A DNA stretch of 33,138 nucleotides from Calditerricola satsumensis (GTDB taxonomy: Bacteria; Bacillota; Bacilli; Calditerricolales; Calditerricolaceae): assembly GCF_014646935.1 (NCBI RefSeq), contig NZ_BMOF01000024.1, positions 1 through 33,138 on the forward strand, in the 5' to 3' direction. This document shows, one piece after another, positions 23,450-32,700 of this stretch; position 1 is the first letter of the stretch; each line of letters starts with the position of its first letter. Made by a program: the position numbers and the translations under genes. The notes beneath the pieces were generated by a model. The model was not told the DNA's origin, made no database searches, and saw only the letters and a list, made by a program, of their open reading frames with translations.

Positions 23450-24271
23450 ATGTTGGGGCTCAGCTGGCTGTACGACGCCATCCTGACCATCTATGCCCTC
23501 AGTGTGCTGGCGTACTTCTCGGATTTTCTGCAGCGCAACCGGAAGGCCAATCGCTTTGCCTTCGGGTTGCTTTCTGCTGTTTGGACGCTGATGACCTTTT
23601 TCTTTCTGGGGCGGGCGTGGGAGAAGCAGTACCTGCCCCTCGTCACCTTGTTTGACACCCTCTTTTTCTTCAGCTGGATGCTGGTCAGCCTGTCGCTCGT
23701 GCTCAACTGGTTCTACCGCGTCGATTTGTTCGTCTTTTTCGCCAATGTGGTCGGGTTCGCCTTTTTGGCCTTCAGCCTTTTCGCCCCGCAGGAGACGACG
23801 CCGGAGGGCTTGGAGCACCTGCGCTCCAACCTCTTGTGGCTGCACATCAGCATGGCCTTTTTCAGCTACGTGGCCTTCTTTTTGTCGGCCATCTTCTCGG
23901 CGATGTACCTGTGGCACGACCGCATGCTAAAACGCAAGGACTGGCATCCGCGCCTGTGGCGCTTTCCCAGCCTTGAGGTTCTCGACCGCTTTGCCTTTCG
24001 CCTGGTGGCCGTTGGCGTGCCGCTCTTTCTCCTTGGCCTCATCCTCGGGGCCATTTGGGCATACTGGAAGATACCCGGAAACTTCTGGCTCGACCCGAAG
24101 GTGCTGGCCTCGCTGGCCGTGTTGGCGATGTACGTGGCGTATCTGGTTCGCCGCTTGCGCCACCAGTGGCCGGCCAAGCGCCTGGCGGAGTGGAACCTGA
24201 TCGCCTTTGTCGCCGTCTTGGTGAACCTGCTCGTGTCGGCGGCCTTTTCCTCGTTCCACCTGTGGCTGTAG
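23450..24271 (+). CDS. hemX: HemX, CcsA-like membrane protein controlling HemA
   Basis: A 273-residue integral membrane protein of the cytochrome c assembly (CcsA/CcmC-like) superfamily with about eight helices. Visible landmarks are LGRAWEKQYLPLVTLFDTLFFFSW (helices 3-4) and the LLWLHISMAFFSYVAFFLSAIFSAMYLW segment. A later GLILGAIWAYWKIPGNFWLDPK stretch is typical of the superfamily. B. subtilis HemX negatively affects the amount of HemA protein, apparently after translation. It starts at ATG 23450 behind AAAGGAG and follows hemA by 42 bases. A role in haem handling has been suggested for related proteins but is not shown here. Confidence 0.88.
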   Translation: MLGLSWLYDAILTIYALSVLAYFSDFLQRNRKANRFAFGLLSAVWTLMTFFFLGRAWEKQYLPLVTLFDTLFFFSWMLVSLSLVLNWFYRVDLFVFFANVVGFAFLAFSLFAPQETTPEGLEHLRSNLLWLHISMAFFSYVAFFLSAIFSAMYLWHDRMLKRKDWHPRLWRFPSLEVLDRFAFRLVAVGVPLFLLGLILGAIWAYWKIPGNFWLDPKVLASLAVLAMYVAYLVRRLRHQWPAKRLAEWNLIAFVAVLVNLLVSAAFSSFHLWL

Positions 24272-24283
24272 GAGGCGACGGGC

Positions 24284-24988
24284 ATGCCGCCCTTGTATCC
24301 GGTCTTTTTGAACCTGCAGGGCCGCCCGTGCCTCGTCGTCGGCGGGGGCGCGGTGGCGGAACGGAAGGTGCACGGCCTCCTGGCCGCCGAGGCGCGGGTG
24401 ACGGTGGTCAGCCCGGCGGCAACGGACGCGTTGCGGACCCTTGCCGAGCGGGGGGCGATTCGCTGGTTGGCGCGCCCCTTCGAACCGGACGACGTCTCCG
24501 GCATGGCCCTCGTCGTGGCGGCGACGAACCGGCCCGAGGTGAACGCCCGGGTGAGCGAGGCGGCCCAGCGGCACGGCGTGTGGGTGAACGTCGTCGACCA
24601 GCCGGAGCGGTGCACCTTCTTCGTGCCGTCGGTGGTGCGGCGCGGCGACCTGGTGCTGGCCGTCTCCACCGGCGGGGCCAGCCCGTCGCTCGCCCGGCGC
24701 ATCCGCCGTGAGCTGGAGGCGCGCTACGGCGACGCCTATGCGGGGTACGTGGCCAACCTCGCCGCCCTTCGCGCCTACGTGCAGGATCGCGTGGCCGACG
24801 AGGCGACGCGTCGCGCCCTCCTCGCCCGGTTTGCCGACGACCCCTGGCGCGCGGCGGCCCTCGCCGAGGACGCCGACGCGTGGCTGGCGCGGGCCAAGGC
24901 GTGCGTCGACGCGGAGCTCGGGCCGGCCGGCGAACGGGTGCCGGCGGATGCGGCGGAAGTGGCGCGCGATGCCGAGAACGGAGGATGA
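24284..24988 (+). CDS. sirC: Precorrin-2 dehydrogenase / sirohydrochlorin ferrochelatase
   Basis: A 234-residue Met8p/CysG-N-type enzyme that oxidises precorrin-2 to sirohydrochlorin with NAD, and in some members inserts iron to form sirohaem. It begins YPVFLNLQGRPCLVVGGGAV, with the glycine-rich NAD-binding loop GGGAVAERK near residue 21. It continues with LVVAATNRPEVN, VNVVDQPERCTFFVPSVVRRGDL and STGGASPSLARRIRRELE, all family signatures. ATG 24284 has GGAGG 8 bases upstream. The C-terminal 60 residues are Ala/Asp-rich. B. subtilis has no such gene inside hemAXCDB (its relative ylnF lies elsewhere), so its place between hemX and hemC ties the sirohaem branch to this operon. Whether it also chelates iron cannot be read from the sequence. 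Confidence 0.9.
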   Translation: MPPLYPVFLNLQGRPCLVVGGGAVAERKVHGLLAAEARVTVVSPAATDALRTLAERGAIRWLARPFEPDDVSGMALVVAATNRPEVNARVSEAAQRHGVWVNVVDQPERCTFFVPSVVRRGDLVLAVSTGGASPSLARRIRRELEARYGDAYAGYVANLAALRAYVQDRVADEATRRALLARFADDPWRAAALAEDADAWLARAKACVDAELGPAGERVPADAAEVARDAENGG

Positions 24989-24991
24989 CCG

Positions 24992-25918
24992 ATGCGAAGG
25001 ATTGTCGTGGGGACGCGGCGCAGCGCCCTGGCCATGACGCAAACGCAGTGGGTGATCGAGCGGCTGAAAGCCCTCGGCACCGGGCACGCGTTTGCCGTGC
25101 AGCCGATCGTCACGAAGGGCGACCGCATTCTCGACGTGACGCTGTCCAAAATCGGCGGCAAGGGCCTGTTCGTCAAGGAGATCGAACAGGCGCTCCTGGA
25201 CAGGGAAGCCGATCTGGCCGTACATAGCCTAAAAGACCTGCCGGCGGAGCTGCCCGACGGCCTGGTGATCGCCGCCGTTCCGCCGCGGGAAGACCCGCGC
25301 GACGCCCTCATCTCCCGCGACGGGCGCCGCTTCGAGCAGCTGCCCGCCGGGGCGGTGGTGGGCACGAGCAGCCTGCGCCGCGCCGCCCAGCTCCTCGCGT
25401 GGCGGCCCGACGTGCGCGTGGTGCCCTTGCGCGGGAATGTCGACACGCGCCTCAAGCGCCTGGAGGCGGGCGACTTTGACGCCATCGTGCTCGCCGCGGC
25501 GGGCCTGGCGCGCATGGGCTGGCTCAACCGGGTGACGGAATTCCTGCCCCCCGAGCGGGTCATCCCCGCCGTTGGCCAGGGGGCCCTCGCCGTGGAGTGC
25601 CGGGCCGACGATGACGAGGTGCTCGCGCTGGTGGCCCGCCTCAACGACCGCGACACGGAGCGGGCGGTGCGCGCCGAGCGGGCCTTCCTGCACCGCTTGA
25701 ACGGCGGCTGCCAGGTGCCCCTCGGGGCCCATGCCGTGGTCGAGGGCGACCGCGTGCGCCTGACCGGCTTTGTCGGCGCGCCGGACGGCTCGCGCCTGAT
25801 CGTGGAGACGGCGGACGGAACAGAAGCCGAGGAGGTGGGCGTGGCCGCGGCGGAGCGCATCCTCGCCCGCGGCGGCGACGCCCTTTTGGAGCAGGTGGGA
25901 GAGGGGAGTCAGCAATGA
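24992..25918 (+). CDS. hemC: Porphobilinogen deaminase (hydroxymethylbilane synthase)
   Basis: It joins four porphobilinogens into hydroxymethylbilane using a covalently bound dipyrromethane cofactor. The 308-residue product has GTRRSALAMTQTQWV at the N-terminus, the catalytic Asp82 in HSLKDLPAEL, arginine-rich substrate contacts in TSSLRRAAQ and LRGNVDTRLKRL, VGQGALAVECR, and the cofactor-anchoring Cys240 in LNGGCQVPLGAHA. The start follows GGAGGATGA. It begins 3 bases after sirC ends and its stop overlaps the next start (ATGA), so translation is coupled. Confidence 0.97.
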   Translation: MRRIVVGTRRSALAMTQTQWVIERLKALGTGHAFAVQPIVTKGDRILDVTLSKIGGKGLFVKEIEQALLDREADLAVHSLKDLPAELPDGLVIAAVPPREDPRDALISRDGRRFEQLPAGAVVGTSSLRRAAQLLAWRPDVRVVPLRGNVDTRLKRLEAGDFDAIVLAAAGLARMGWLNRVTEFLPPERVIPAVGQGALAVECRADDDEVLALVARLNDRDTERAVRAERAFLHRLNGGCQVPLGAHAVVEGDRVRLTGFVGAPDGSRLIVETADGTEAEEVGVAAAERILARGGDALLEQVGEGSQQ

Positions 25919-27492
25919 GCGACGTGCGAACGGAGCAAGCGGTCTCCGCGGCGGCGACGGCCGCGCGCGGTTCAACTGGCCCGGGCAAGGTGTTCCTCGT
26001 TGGTGCCGGGCCCGGCGACGCCAAGCTGATCACCGTGCGCGGGATGGAGGCCCTCGAGCAGGCCGATGTGATCCTGTACGACCGCCTGGCCAATCCGCGT
26101 CTCCTGGATTATGCCCGGGACGACGCCGAGCGCATTTACGTCGGCAAGATGCCCGACCGGCACACGCTGACCCAGGAGGAGATCAACGTCCTTCTCGTTG
26201 AGAAGGCCCTCGAGGGCAAAACGGTGGTTCGCCTCAAGGGCGGCGATCCGTGCGTCTTCGGCCGTGTGGGGGAAGAGGCCGAGGCCCTGGCGGCTCATGG
26301 CATTCCCTTTGAGATCGTCCCCGGCATCACCGCGGGCATCGCCGTCCCGGCCTACGCGGGAATCCCGGTGACGCACCGCGACGTCAACGCCACCGTCGCC
26401 TTCGTCACCGGCCACGAGCGGCCGGACAAGGAGACGTCGTCGATCAACTGGGCGAAGCTGGCCACGGCGGTGGACACCCTCGTCTTCTACATGGGCGTGG
26501 GCAACCTGCCGTTCATCGTCGAGCAGCTCCTGGCCCACGGCCGCGCGCCTGATACGCCGGTGGCCGTCATCCGCTGGGGCACGCTGCCGGAGCAGGAGAC
26601 GGTGACGGGCACGCTGGCGACGATCGTCGAGCGGGTGCGCGCAGCCGGCCTCAAGCCGCCGGCGATCACCGTCGTCGGCGACGTGGTGCGGTTGCGCGAA
26701 AAGCTGGCGTGGTACGAGAAGAAGCCCCTCTTCGGCAAACGGGTGCTCGTCACGCGGGCGCGGGCCCAGGCCAGCGACCTCTCCCGCCTCATCGCCGAGC
26801 TGGGCGGCGAGCCTGTGGAGTTTCCCGTCATCCGCCTCGTGCCGCCGCGCAATCCGGCGCCCCTCGACGCGGCCCTCGACCGCCTCGGCGACTTCGACTG
26901 GGTGATCTTCACGAGCACAAACGGCGTGGCCTTCTTCTTCCGCCGCCTGCGGGAGCGGGGCATTGACATCCGCACCATGGCCAGGGCGCGTGTCGCCGCC
27001 GTGGGTCCGAAGACGGCGGAGGCCCTCGAGGAGAAGGGGATGCGCGTCGAGCTCCTGCCCCAGCGCTTTGACGGCGACGCCCTGGCCGAGGCCCTGGCCG
27101 GCAAGGTGAAGGCCGGCGACCGCGTCCTCCTGCCGCGGGCCGACATCGCCCGCAAGGCCCTGCCGGAGGCGCTGCGGGCCCTCGGGGCCGAGGTGACCGA
27201 GGCCGACACCTACGACAACGTCATCGACGCCCGCGGCGCCGACGAGGTGGCGGCCCTCCTGCGCGAGGGGCGCATCCACGTCGTCACCTTTACCAGCTCG
27301 TCGACGGTAAGGAACTTCGTCGAAGCGCTAAAAGACCATGACGTGCCCGCCCTCCTCGACGGGGTGACGGTGGCCTGCATCGGCCCCGTCACGGCGAAGA
27401 CGGCGGAAGCCCTCGGCCTGCGCGTCGACGCTGTGGCCGAGGAGGCGACGATCGAAGGCCTGGTTCGGGCCATTGGAGGTGGAGCGCGATGA
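25915..27492 (+). CDS. cobA-hemD: Fused uroporphyrinogen-III C-methyltransferase / uroporphyrinogen-III synthase
   Basis: A two-domain enzyme of 525 residues. Residues about 22-265 are an S-adenosylmethionine-dependent uroporphyrinogen-III methyltransferase (SUMT), with [38 protein letters not shown] and [21 protein letters not shown]. Residues about 270-520 are uroporphyrinogen-III synthase (HemD), with [30 protein letters not shown] and a terminal [14 protein letters not shown]. HemD closes hydroxymethylbilane into uroporphyrinogen III and the SUMT half methylates it twice to precorrin-2, the substrate of the neighbouring sirC product. Such fusions are known in Firmicutes and other phyla. 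It overlaps hemC and hemB by 4 bases each (ATGA). Confidence 0.95.
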   Translation: MSDVRTEQAVSAAATAARGSTGPGKVFLVGAGPGDAKLITVRGMEALEQADVILYDRLANPRLLDYARDDAERIYVGKMPDRHTLTQEEINVLLVEKALEGKTVVRLKGGDPCVFGRVGEEAEALAAHGIPFEIVPGITAGIAVPAYAGIPVTHRDVNATVAFVTGHERPDKETSSINWAKLATAVDTLVFYMGVGNLPFIVEQLLAHGRAPDTPVAVIRWGTLPEQETVTGTLATIVERVRAAGLKPPAITVVGDVVRLREKLAWYEKKPLFGKRVLVTRARAQASDLSRLIAELGGEPVEFPVIRLVPPRNPAPLDAALDRLGDFDWVIFTSTNGVAFFFRRLRERGIDIRTMARARVAAVGPKTAEALEEKGMRVELLPQRFDGDALAEALAGKVKAGDRVLLPRADIARKALPEALRALGAEVTEADTYDNVIDARGADEVAALLREGRIHVVTFTSSSTVRNFVEALKDHDVPALLDGVTVACIGPVTAKTAEALGLRVDAVAEEATIEGLVRAIGGGAR

Positions 27493-28463
27493 GCTTTGCC
27501 CGCCTGCGCCGGCTGCGCCGCACGCCGGCTCTGCGCGCCTTGGTGCGCGAAACGCAGCTGTCTGTGGACGACCTGATCTATCCGCTGTTTGTGGTGGAAG
27601 GCGAAAATATTAAAGAAGAAGTGCCGTCGATGCCCGGCGTCTACCACTTCTCCCTCGACCGCCTGGACGAGGAAGTGGGCGAGGCGGTCCACCTGGGCCT
27701 CAAGGCCGTCATCCTCTTCGGCGTGCCGCGCCACAAGGACGAGGTGGGCTCGGAGGCCTACGCCGAGGACGGCATCGTCCAGCGAGCCACGCGCCGCATC
27801 AAGGAGCAGTATCCCGACCTTGTCGTCATCGCCGACACCTGCCTGTGCCAGTACACGAGCCACGGCCACTGCGGCGTGGTGGAAAACGGCGAGGTGCTGA
27901 ACGACCCCTCCCTTGAGCTCTTGGTGAAGACGGCCGTCTCCCAGGCGGCGGCCGGCGCCGACGTGATCGCCCCGTCAAACATGATGGACGGCTTCGTCCA
28001 CGCCATCCGCAAGGGCCTTGACGAAGCGGGGTACACCCACGTGCCCATCCTCTCCTACGCGGTGAAGTACGCCTCGGCCTTTTACGGCCCGTTCCGCGAC
28101 GCGGCCCACTCCGCGCCGCAGTTCGGCGACCGCAAGACGTACCAGATGGACCCGGCCAACGCCCGCGAGGCCCTGCGCGAGGCGCGCGCCGACGTGGAGC
28201 AGGGGGCCGACCTGTTGATGGTGAAGCCGGCCCTGGCCTACCTCGACATCATCCGGCTCTTGAAGGAGCACTTCGATCTCCCCGTGGCGGCCTACAACGT
28301 GAGCGGCGAGTACAGCATGGTGAAGGCGGCGGCGGCCAACGGGTGGATCGACGAGCGCGCCGTGGTGATGGAACTCCTCACCGGTATCAAGCGGGCCGGC
28401 GCGGACCTCATCCTCACCTACTTCGCTAAGGATGTGGCCCGCTGGCTCAAAGGAGGCGAGTAG
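27489..28463 (+). CDS. hemB: Porphobilinogen synthase (5-aminolevulinate dehydratase)
   Basis: It condenses two 5-aminolevulinates to porphobilinogen. The 324-residue sequence has the cysteine-rich zinc site [15 protein letters not shown] (Cys118, Cys120, Cys128), so it belongs to the zinc-dependent class. The two Schiff-base lysines are Lys193 in [17 protein letters not shown] and Lys246 in [13 protein letters not shown]. The C-terminal AAANGWIDE segment is also typical. It overlaps cobA-hemD by 4 bases, and the decarboxylase-like gene starts 1 base after its stop, so it sits inside the operon. Confidence 0.97.
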   Translation: MSFARLRRLRRTPALRALVRETQLSVDDLIYPLFVVEGENIKEEVPSMPGVYHFSLDRLDEEVGEAVHLGLKAVILFGVPRHKDEVGSEAYAEDGIVQRATRRIKEQYPDLVVIADTCLCQYTSHGHCGVVENGEVLNDPSLELLVKTAVSQAAAGADVIAPSNMMDGFVHAIRKGLDEAGYTHVPILSYAVKYASAFYGPFRDAAHSAPQFGDRKTYQMDPANAREALREARADVEQGADLLMVKPALAYLDIIRLLKEHFDLPVAAYNVSGEYSMVKAAAANGWIDERAVVMELLTGIKRAGADLILTYFAKDVARWLKGGE

Positions 28464-28464
28464 C

Positions 28465-29520
28465 ATGAGCGTGCAGACGATGGACGCCCTCGACCGCGAG
28501 CTTTTGAACCTGCTGCAGGAAGACCTGCCCCTCGTGCCGCGCCCGTACCAGGCCCTCGCCGAGCGCCTCGGCACCACGGAGGACGACGTGCTCCGCCGCG
28601 TGGCCGAGCTGAAGAAGACCGTCGTGCGCCAGATCTCGGCCATCTTCGACACGCGGGCCCTCGGCTACGCATCCAGCCTGGTGGCCGCCCGCGTCAAGCC
28701 GGAGCTGGTGGACGAGGCGGCGCAGGTGATCAACGAGCACCCCGGCGTCAGCCACAATTACAAGCGCAACCACGCCTTCAACCTGTGGTTCACCATCGCC
28801 GTGCCGCCCAACAGCCGCTTCGGCCTGGAGAAGACGGTGGAGATTCTCGGTCAGCGCGCCCCGGGCGTCGAGTCGATCCGCCTCCTGCCGACGCTGAAGC
28901 TGTTCAAGATCGGCGTGCAGCTTGACGTCACCGGAAAGGAGGACACGGCAAAGGCCAAGGCCAAGCCCACCTACACCGACGAGGACCGCCGAAACGCCGA
29001 CAACCGCCTCTCCGACCTCGACATCGCCATGATCCGCGAGCTGCAGAAGGACCTCCCGGTGACGGCGCGTCCCTTCGACGAGTGGGCGCAGAACATCGGC
29101 ATCACCACCGAGGAGCTCCTCGCCGGCGCGGAGAGCCTGAAGAAGCGCAAGCTGATGCGCCGCTTTTCCGCCGTGCTGCGCCACCGCCAGGCCGGCTTCC
29201 TCTTCAACGGCATGGGCGTGTGGAACGTGCCCGACGACAAGGTGGAAGAAGTGGGGCCGAAGATGGCCGCCTTCAAGGCCGTCAGCCACTGCTACCTGCG
29301 CCCGCGCTACGAGGACTGGCCCTACAACATCTTCACCATGGTCCACGGCCGCTCGCTGGAGGAATGTGAGGCCATCCTGAAATCGATTGAGGAGGAGACG
29401 GGCATCACCGACCGGATCGTGCTCTACTCCACGAAGGAGTACAAGAAGACGCGCGTCGAGTACTTCACACCGGAGACGTACGAATGGGAAGCGAAAGTGG
29501 CGGAAGAGATGGGGTTGTAA
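28465..29520 (+). CDS. Fused AhbA-AhbB (NirD-NirL type) sirohaem decarboxylase-like protein
   Basis: A 351-residue protein made of two tandem Lrp/AsnC-like units. Each has an N-terminal winged helix and a C-terminal alpha-beta domain. Unit 1 (about 7-155) contains VRQISAIFDTRALGYASSLV and HNYKRNHAFNLWFTIAVP. Unit 2 (about 178-345) contains MRRFSAVLRHRQAGFLFNGM and HCYLRPRYEDWPYNIFTMVHG. These are the signatures of AhbA and AhbB, or NirD and NirL, which decarboxylate sirohaem to 12,18-didecarboxysirohaem. Automated annotation often calls them Lrp/AsnC regulators. ATG 28465 has AAGGAGG 8 bases upstream, and the gene begins 1 base after hemB. With CobA and SirC encoded upstream the substrate can be made from the same operon. 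The later enzymes (AhbC/AhbD or NirF/NirJ) are not in the window, so the end product, haem d1 or haem, is open. Confidence 0.82.
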   Translation: MSVQTMDALDRELLNLLQEDLPLVPRPYQALAERLGTTEDDVLRRVAELKKTVVRQISAIFDTRALGYASSLVAARVKPELVDEAAQVINEHPGVSHNYKRNHAFNLWFTIAVPPNSRFGLEKTVEILGQRAPGVESIRLLPTLKLFKIGVQLDVTGKEDTAKAKAKPTYTDEDRRNADNRLSDLDIAMIRELQKDLPVTARPFDEWAQNIGITTEELLAGAESLKKRKLMRRFSAVLRHRQAGFLFNGMGVWNVPDDKVEEVGPKMAAFKAVSHCYLRPRYEDWPYNIFTMVHGRSLEECEAILKSIEEETGITDRIVLYSTKEYKKTRVEYFTPETYEWEAKVAEEMGL

Positions 29521-29555
29521 AGCGGAATTCCCCTGTTCCACGGTTCCTACGCGCG

Positions 29556-29592
29556 GCGATCCGCCGCAGGCAATGGCGGGTCGCTTGTTTTT
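29556..29592 (+). terminator. Rho-independent terminator of the hem operon
   Basis: GCGATCCGCC (29556-29565) pairs with GGCGGGTCGC (29575-29584) with one G-T wobble, followed by TTGTTTTTT. It ends the seven-gene unit and insulates it from the CRISPR leader. Confidence 0.85.
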
Positions 29593-29594
29593 TG

Positions 29595-29640
29595 TGTCGT
29601 CGACCGGCAGTGTTGCAAAAACTCCGGCAGGTCGACGACA
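29595..29640. repeat. 11-base perfect inverted repeat upstream of the CRISPR leader
   Basis: TGTCGTCGACC (29595-29605) and GGTCGACGACA (29630-29640) are exact reverse complements with a 24-base loop. It starts directly after the hem terminator and ends 32 bases before the putative array -35. There is no T tract on either strand, so a second terminator is unlikely; a protein-binding or integration-related site is possible. Confidence 0.6.
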
Positions 29641-29766
29641 CTTCTGCAAAATCCTTTCTCCAAAAAGCCCTCTTGCGGCGCGGTCTTCAGTGGTGTACAA
29701 TACTTTCGTAAGATTTTGCGAGCTTCGCGCTCACACTTATCCCCTTGTTGGGGCAAGGTTTTTGGG
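29641..29766 (+). promoter_or_regulatory. CRISPR leader with array promoter
   Basis: An AT-richer stretch precedes the first repeat. TTGCGG (29673-29678), 17 bases and TACAAT (29696-29701) form a plausible promoter 65 bases upstream of the array. Just before the first repeat, CCTTG/CAAGG around TTGGGG (29743-29758) makes a small hairpin. The degenerate repeat at the far end of the array confirms that this side is the leader. Confidence 0.65.
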
Positions 29767-32700
29767 GTTTGGAGCCTACCTATGAGGGATTGGAACCTGT
29801 TTTCGAATCAAGCCGCGAGAACCATGCCTCTTGGTTTGGAGCCTACCTATGAGGGATTGGAACTGTCTTTGGTACTGGCCGCCTCTTTCGCGATGATATT
29901 GTTTGGAGCCTACCTATGAGGGATTGGAACATCTTCTTCGCGTCAGCTAACGCCTGCTCCGTGGCGCGTTTGGAGCCTACCTATGAGGGATTGGAACACG
30001 CGACGACCCACCCAACGGCTGGAAAGCCGGGCGAAAGTTTGGAGCCTACCTATGAGGGATTGGAACCCTTCAAACGGGGCATAACCAACACCACCTTTCA
30101 CTAGTTTGGAGCCTACCTATGAGGGATTGGAACCCCGTTAGCGTCGTAAGTGAGTTCAACGTTACGCGTATCGTTTGGAGCCTACCTATGAGGGATTGGA
30201 ACCGCCGAAGGACACCCGTCTGGGCGTACACGGCATAGGTTTGGAGCCTACCTATGAGGGATTGGAACGTTAGACGACAAGGCGGTCAATACGTCGGATA
30301 GGAGAGTTTGGAGCCTACCTATGAGGGATTGGAACGGTTGAAGGTGAGGGTGAGGAGGCCGAGGCTAATGCGTTTGGAGCCTACCTATGAGGGATTGGAA
30401 CATCATGGAAAACCGCGCCATACCGCCCCCTCCGCGGGTGTTTGGAGCCTACCTATGAGGGATTGGAACCACGATGGACGAGCTGTTCGAGGCAGCACGT
30501 GCGAAGGTTTGGAGCCTACCTATGAGGGATTGGAACGCTACTTCAATGGTACTGGGAATACCAACCGTATCACGAGTTTGGAGCCTACCTATGAGGGATT
30601 GGAACGCGCAAGAAAAAGCGCCGCGTGGGGCGCTCTTCTCCTCGTTTGGAGCCTACCTATGAGGGATTGGAACCCGGACATCATCGAGGTGTTCGGGCAG
30701 AACGTCATCGACGTTTGGAGCCTACCTATGAGGGATTGGAACTGTTTTCACTACGTGAAAACAAAATCGGGCGTGGGCAGTTTGGAGCCTACCTATGAGG
30801 GATTGGAACCCGTCGATAACCGCAAGCCCAGCAAAGCGCCAGAGCTTGTTTGGAGCCTACCTATGAGGGATTGGAACATGGTCATGTTGTCTCCCTCCTA
30901 GTTCGTTTTTTTGGTTTGGAGCCTACCTATGAGGGATTGGAACTCGGAGCCGTAGGGGTTCGCCATCACGCGTCACCCTGTTTGGAGCCTACCTATGAGG
31001 GATTGGAACAGCTGGCCGGGGTTCCGAACTACACCGAGGTGTACGGTTTGGAGCCTACCTATGAGGGATTGGAACGACCACCAACGCATTGCTTCAGCAA
31101 ACGACATTTCGGGTTTGGAGCCTACCTATGAGGGATTGGAACACACGTATCGCCTCCTGCGCTCGCGTGGCATTCCCGTTTGGAGCCTACCTATGAGGGA
31201 TTGGAACCCGGTCGCCCTCGGACCGCGAGCGCAGGGTCGGCCCGTTTGGAGCCTACCTATGAGGGATTGGAACGATCTAGAGCATGGTACCGATCCCATA
31301 GACGCTCGATCGTTTGGAGCCTACCTATGAGGGATTGGAACTGCCCCTGCTGGTACATGAAGGCGATTTGCTGAATCGGTTTGGAGCCTACCTATGAGGG
31401 ATTGGAACTTAAGGTTGCGCAGAAGCAAAAGGGAGTCGGTATTACCGTTTGGAGCCTACCTATGAGGGATTGGAACCTGACCCAGTAGTTATACCCGATG
31501 CCAGCCCATCCGGTTTGGAGCCTACCTATGAGGGATTGGAACGAAGACGGCGAAGAGGGGGCCCGCGAGGCCGTCCGCGTTTGGAGCCTACCTATGAGGG
31601 ATTGGAACACGAGGTGGAGTTTCGGGAGGACACCGACGAGCAATGTTTGGAGCCTACCTATGAGGGATTGGAACGTCCGCCGTCCGGCAGACCGGCGCAC
31701 CCGTCTTTTCCCCCGGTTTGGAGCCTACCTATGAGGGATTGGAACATCGGCTCCCGCATGTCCGTCTCCACCTGAAGGGAGCGTTTGGAGCCTACCTATG
31801 AGGGATTGGAACCGTTTGAAGCCAAAAAACTGAGGGAGGGGTTGTGATGAGTTTGGAGCCTACCTATGAGGGATTGGAACACTGCACTGGTGTTCTTCGT
31901 CGTCGTGGACTATGTATCGTTTGGAGCCTACCTATGAGGGATTGGAACCCCCAAACAAGGGCAACAAAAAAGCCCGGCTCATTGGGTTTGGAGCCTACCT
32001 ATGAGGGATTGGAACAGTATACAAAGTAGCGGCCGATGATAAACCCTTCGTGTTTGGAGCCTACCTATGAGGGATTGGAACAGGGGAACATCTACGTCTA
32101 CCGGGCGGTCATGACCATTGTTTGGAGCCTACCTATGAGGGATTGGAACGCCGGGAACGCGTACATTGAGGCGGTCCGGCCGACGAGTTTGGAGCCTACC
32201 TATGAGGGATTGGAACATGATATCCTCTGCCGGAATGTCGTCGTACAGGACGGGTTTGGAGCCTACCTATGAGGGATTGGAACGCCGGTCGGCCTCGACA
32301 CCGTCCTCACCGTCTGTTGCGTTTGGAGCCTACCTATGAGGGATTGGAACCTGGGGATCACCGATGATGTCCAGCTTGTCAAGGTTGGTTTGGAGCCTAC
32401 CTATGAGGGATTGGAACTGTTCAAATCGGCCACGGAGATTTACGACACCACGTCCGTTTGGAGCCTACCTATGAGGGATTGGAACGGGCTCAGCAAGACC
32501 GTCTCGTCGATTTTTGTCGCTGTTTGGAGCCTACCTATGAGGGATTGGAACTTCCTGCGAATAAGCCTGCCGTAAACAAAAAAATACGCGTTTGGAGCCT
32601 ACCTATGAGGGATTGGAACCGCTATCGTTCCAGTAATCCTCCCGACTTCCGCCGAGTTTGGAGCCTACCTATGAGGGATTGGAACAACTTTGGAACGTGA

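Noticed and set aside
28465-29520. Lrp/AsnC-family transcriptional regulator
   Set aside because: The fold is shared, but the two-unit architecture, the RRFSAVLRHRQAGF and YEDWPYNIFTMVHG motifs and the hem operon context fit AhbA/AhbB (NirD/NirL) better. A regulatory role is kept as an alternative in the feature entry.
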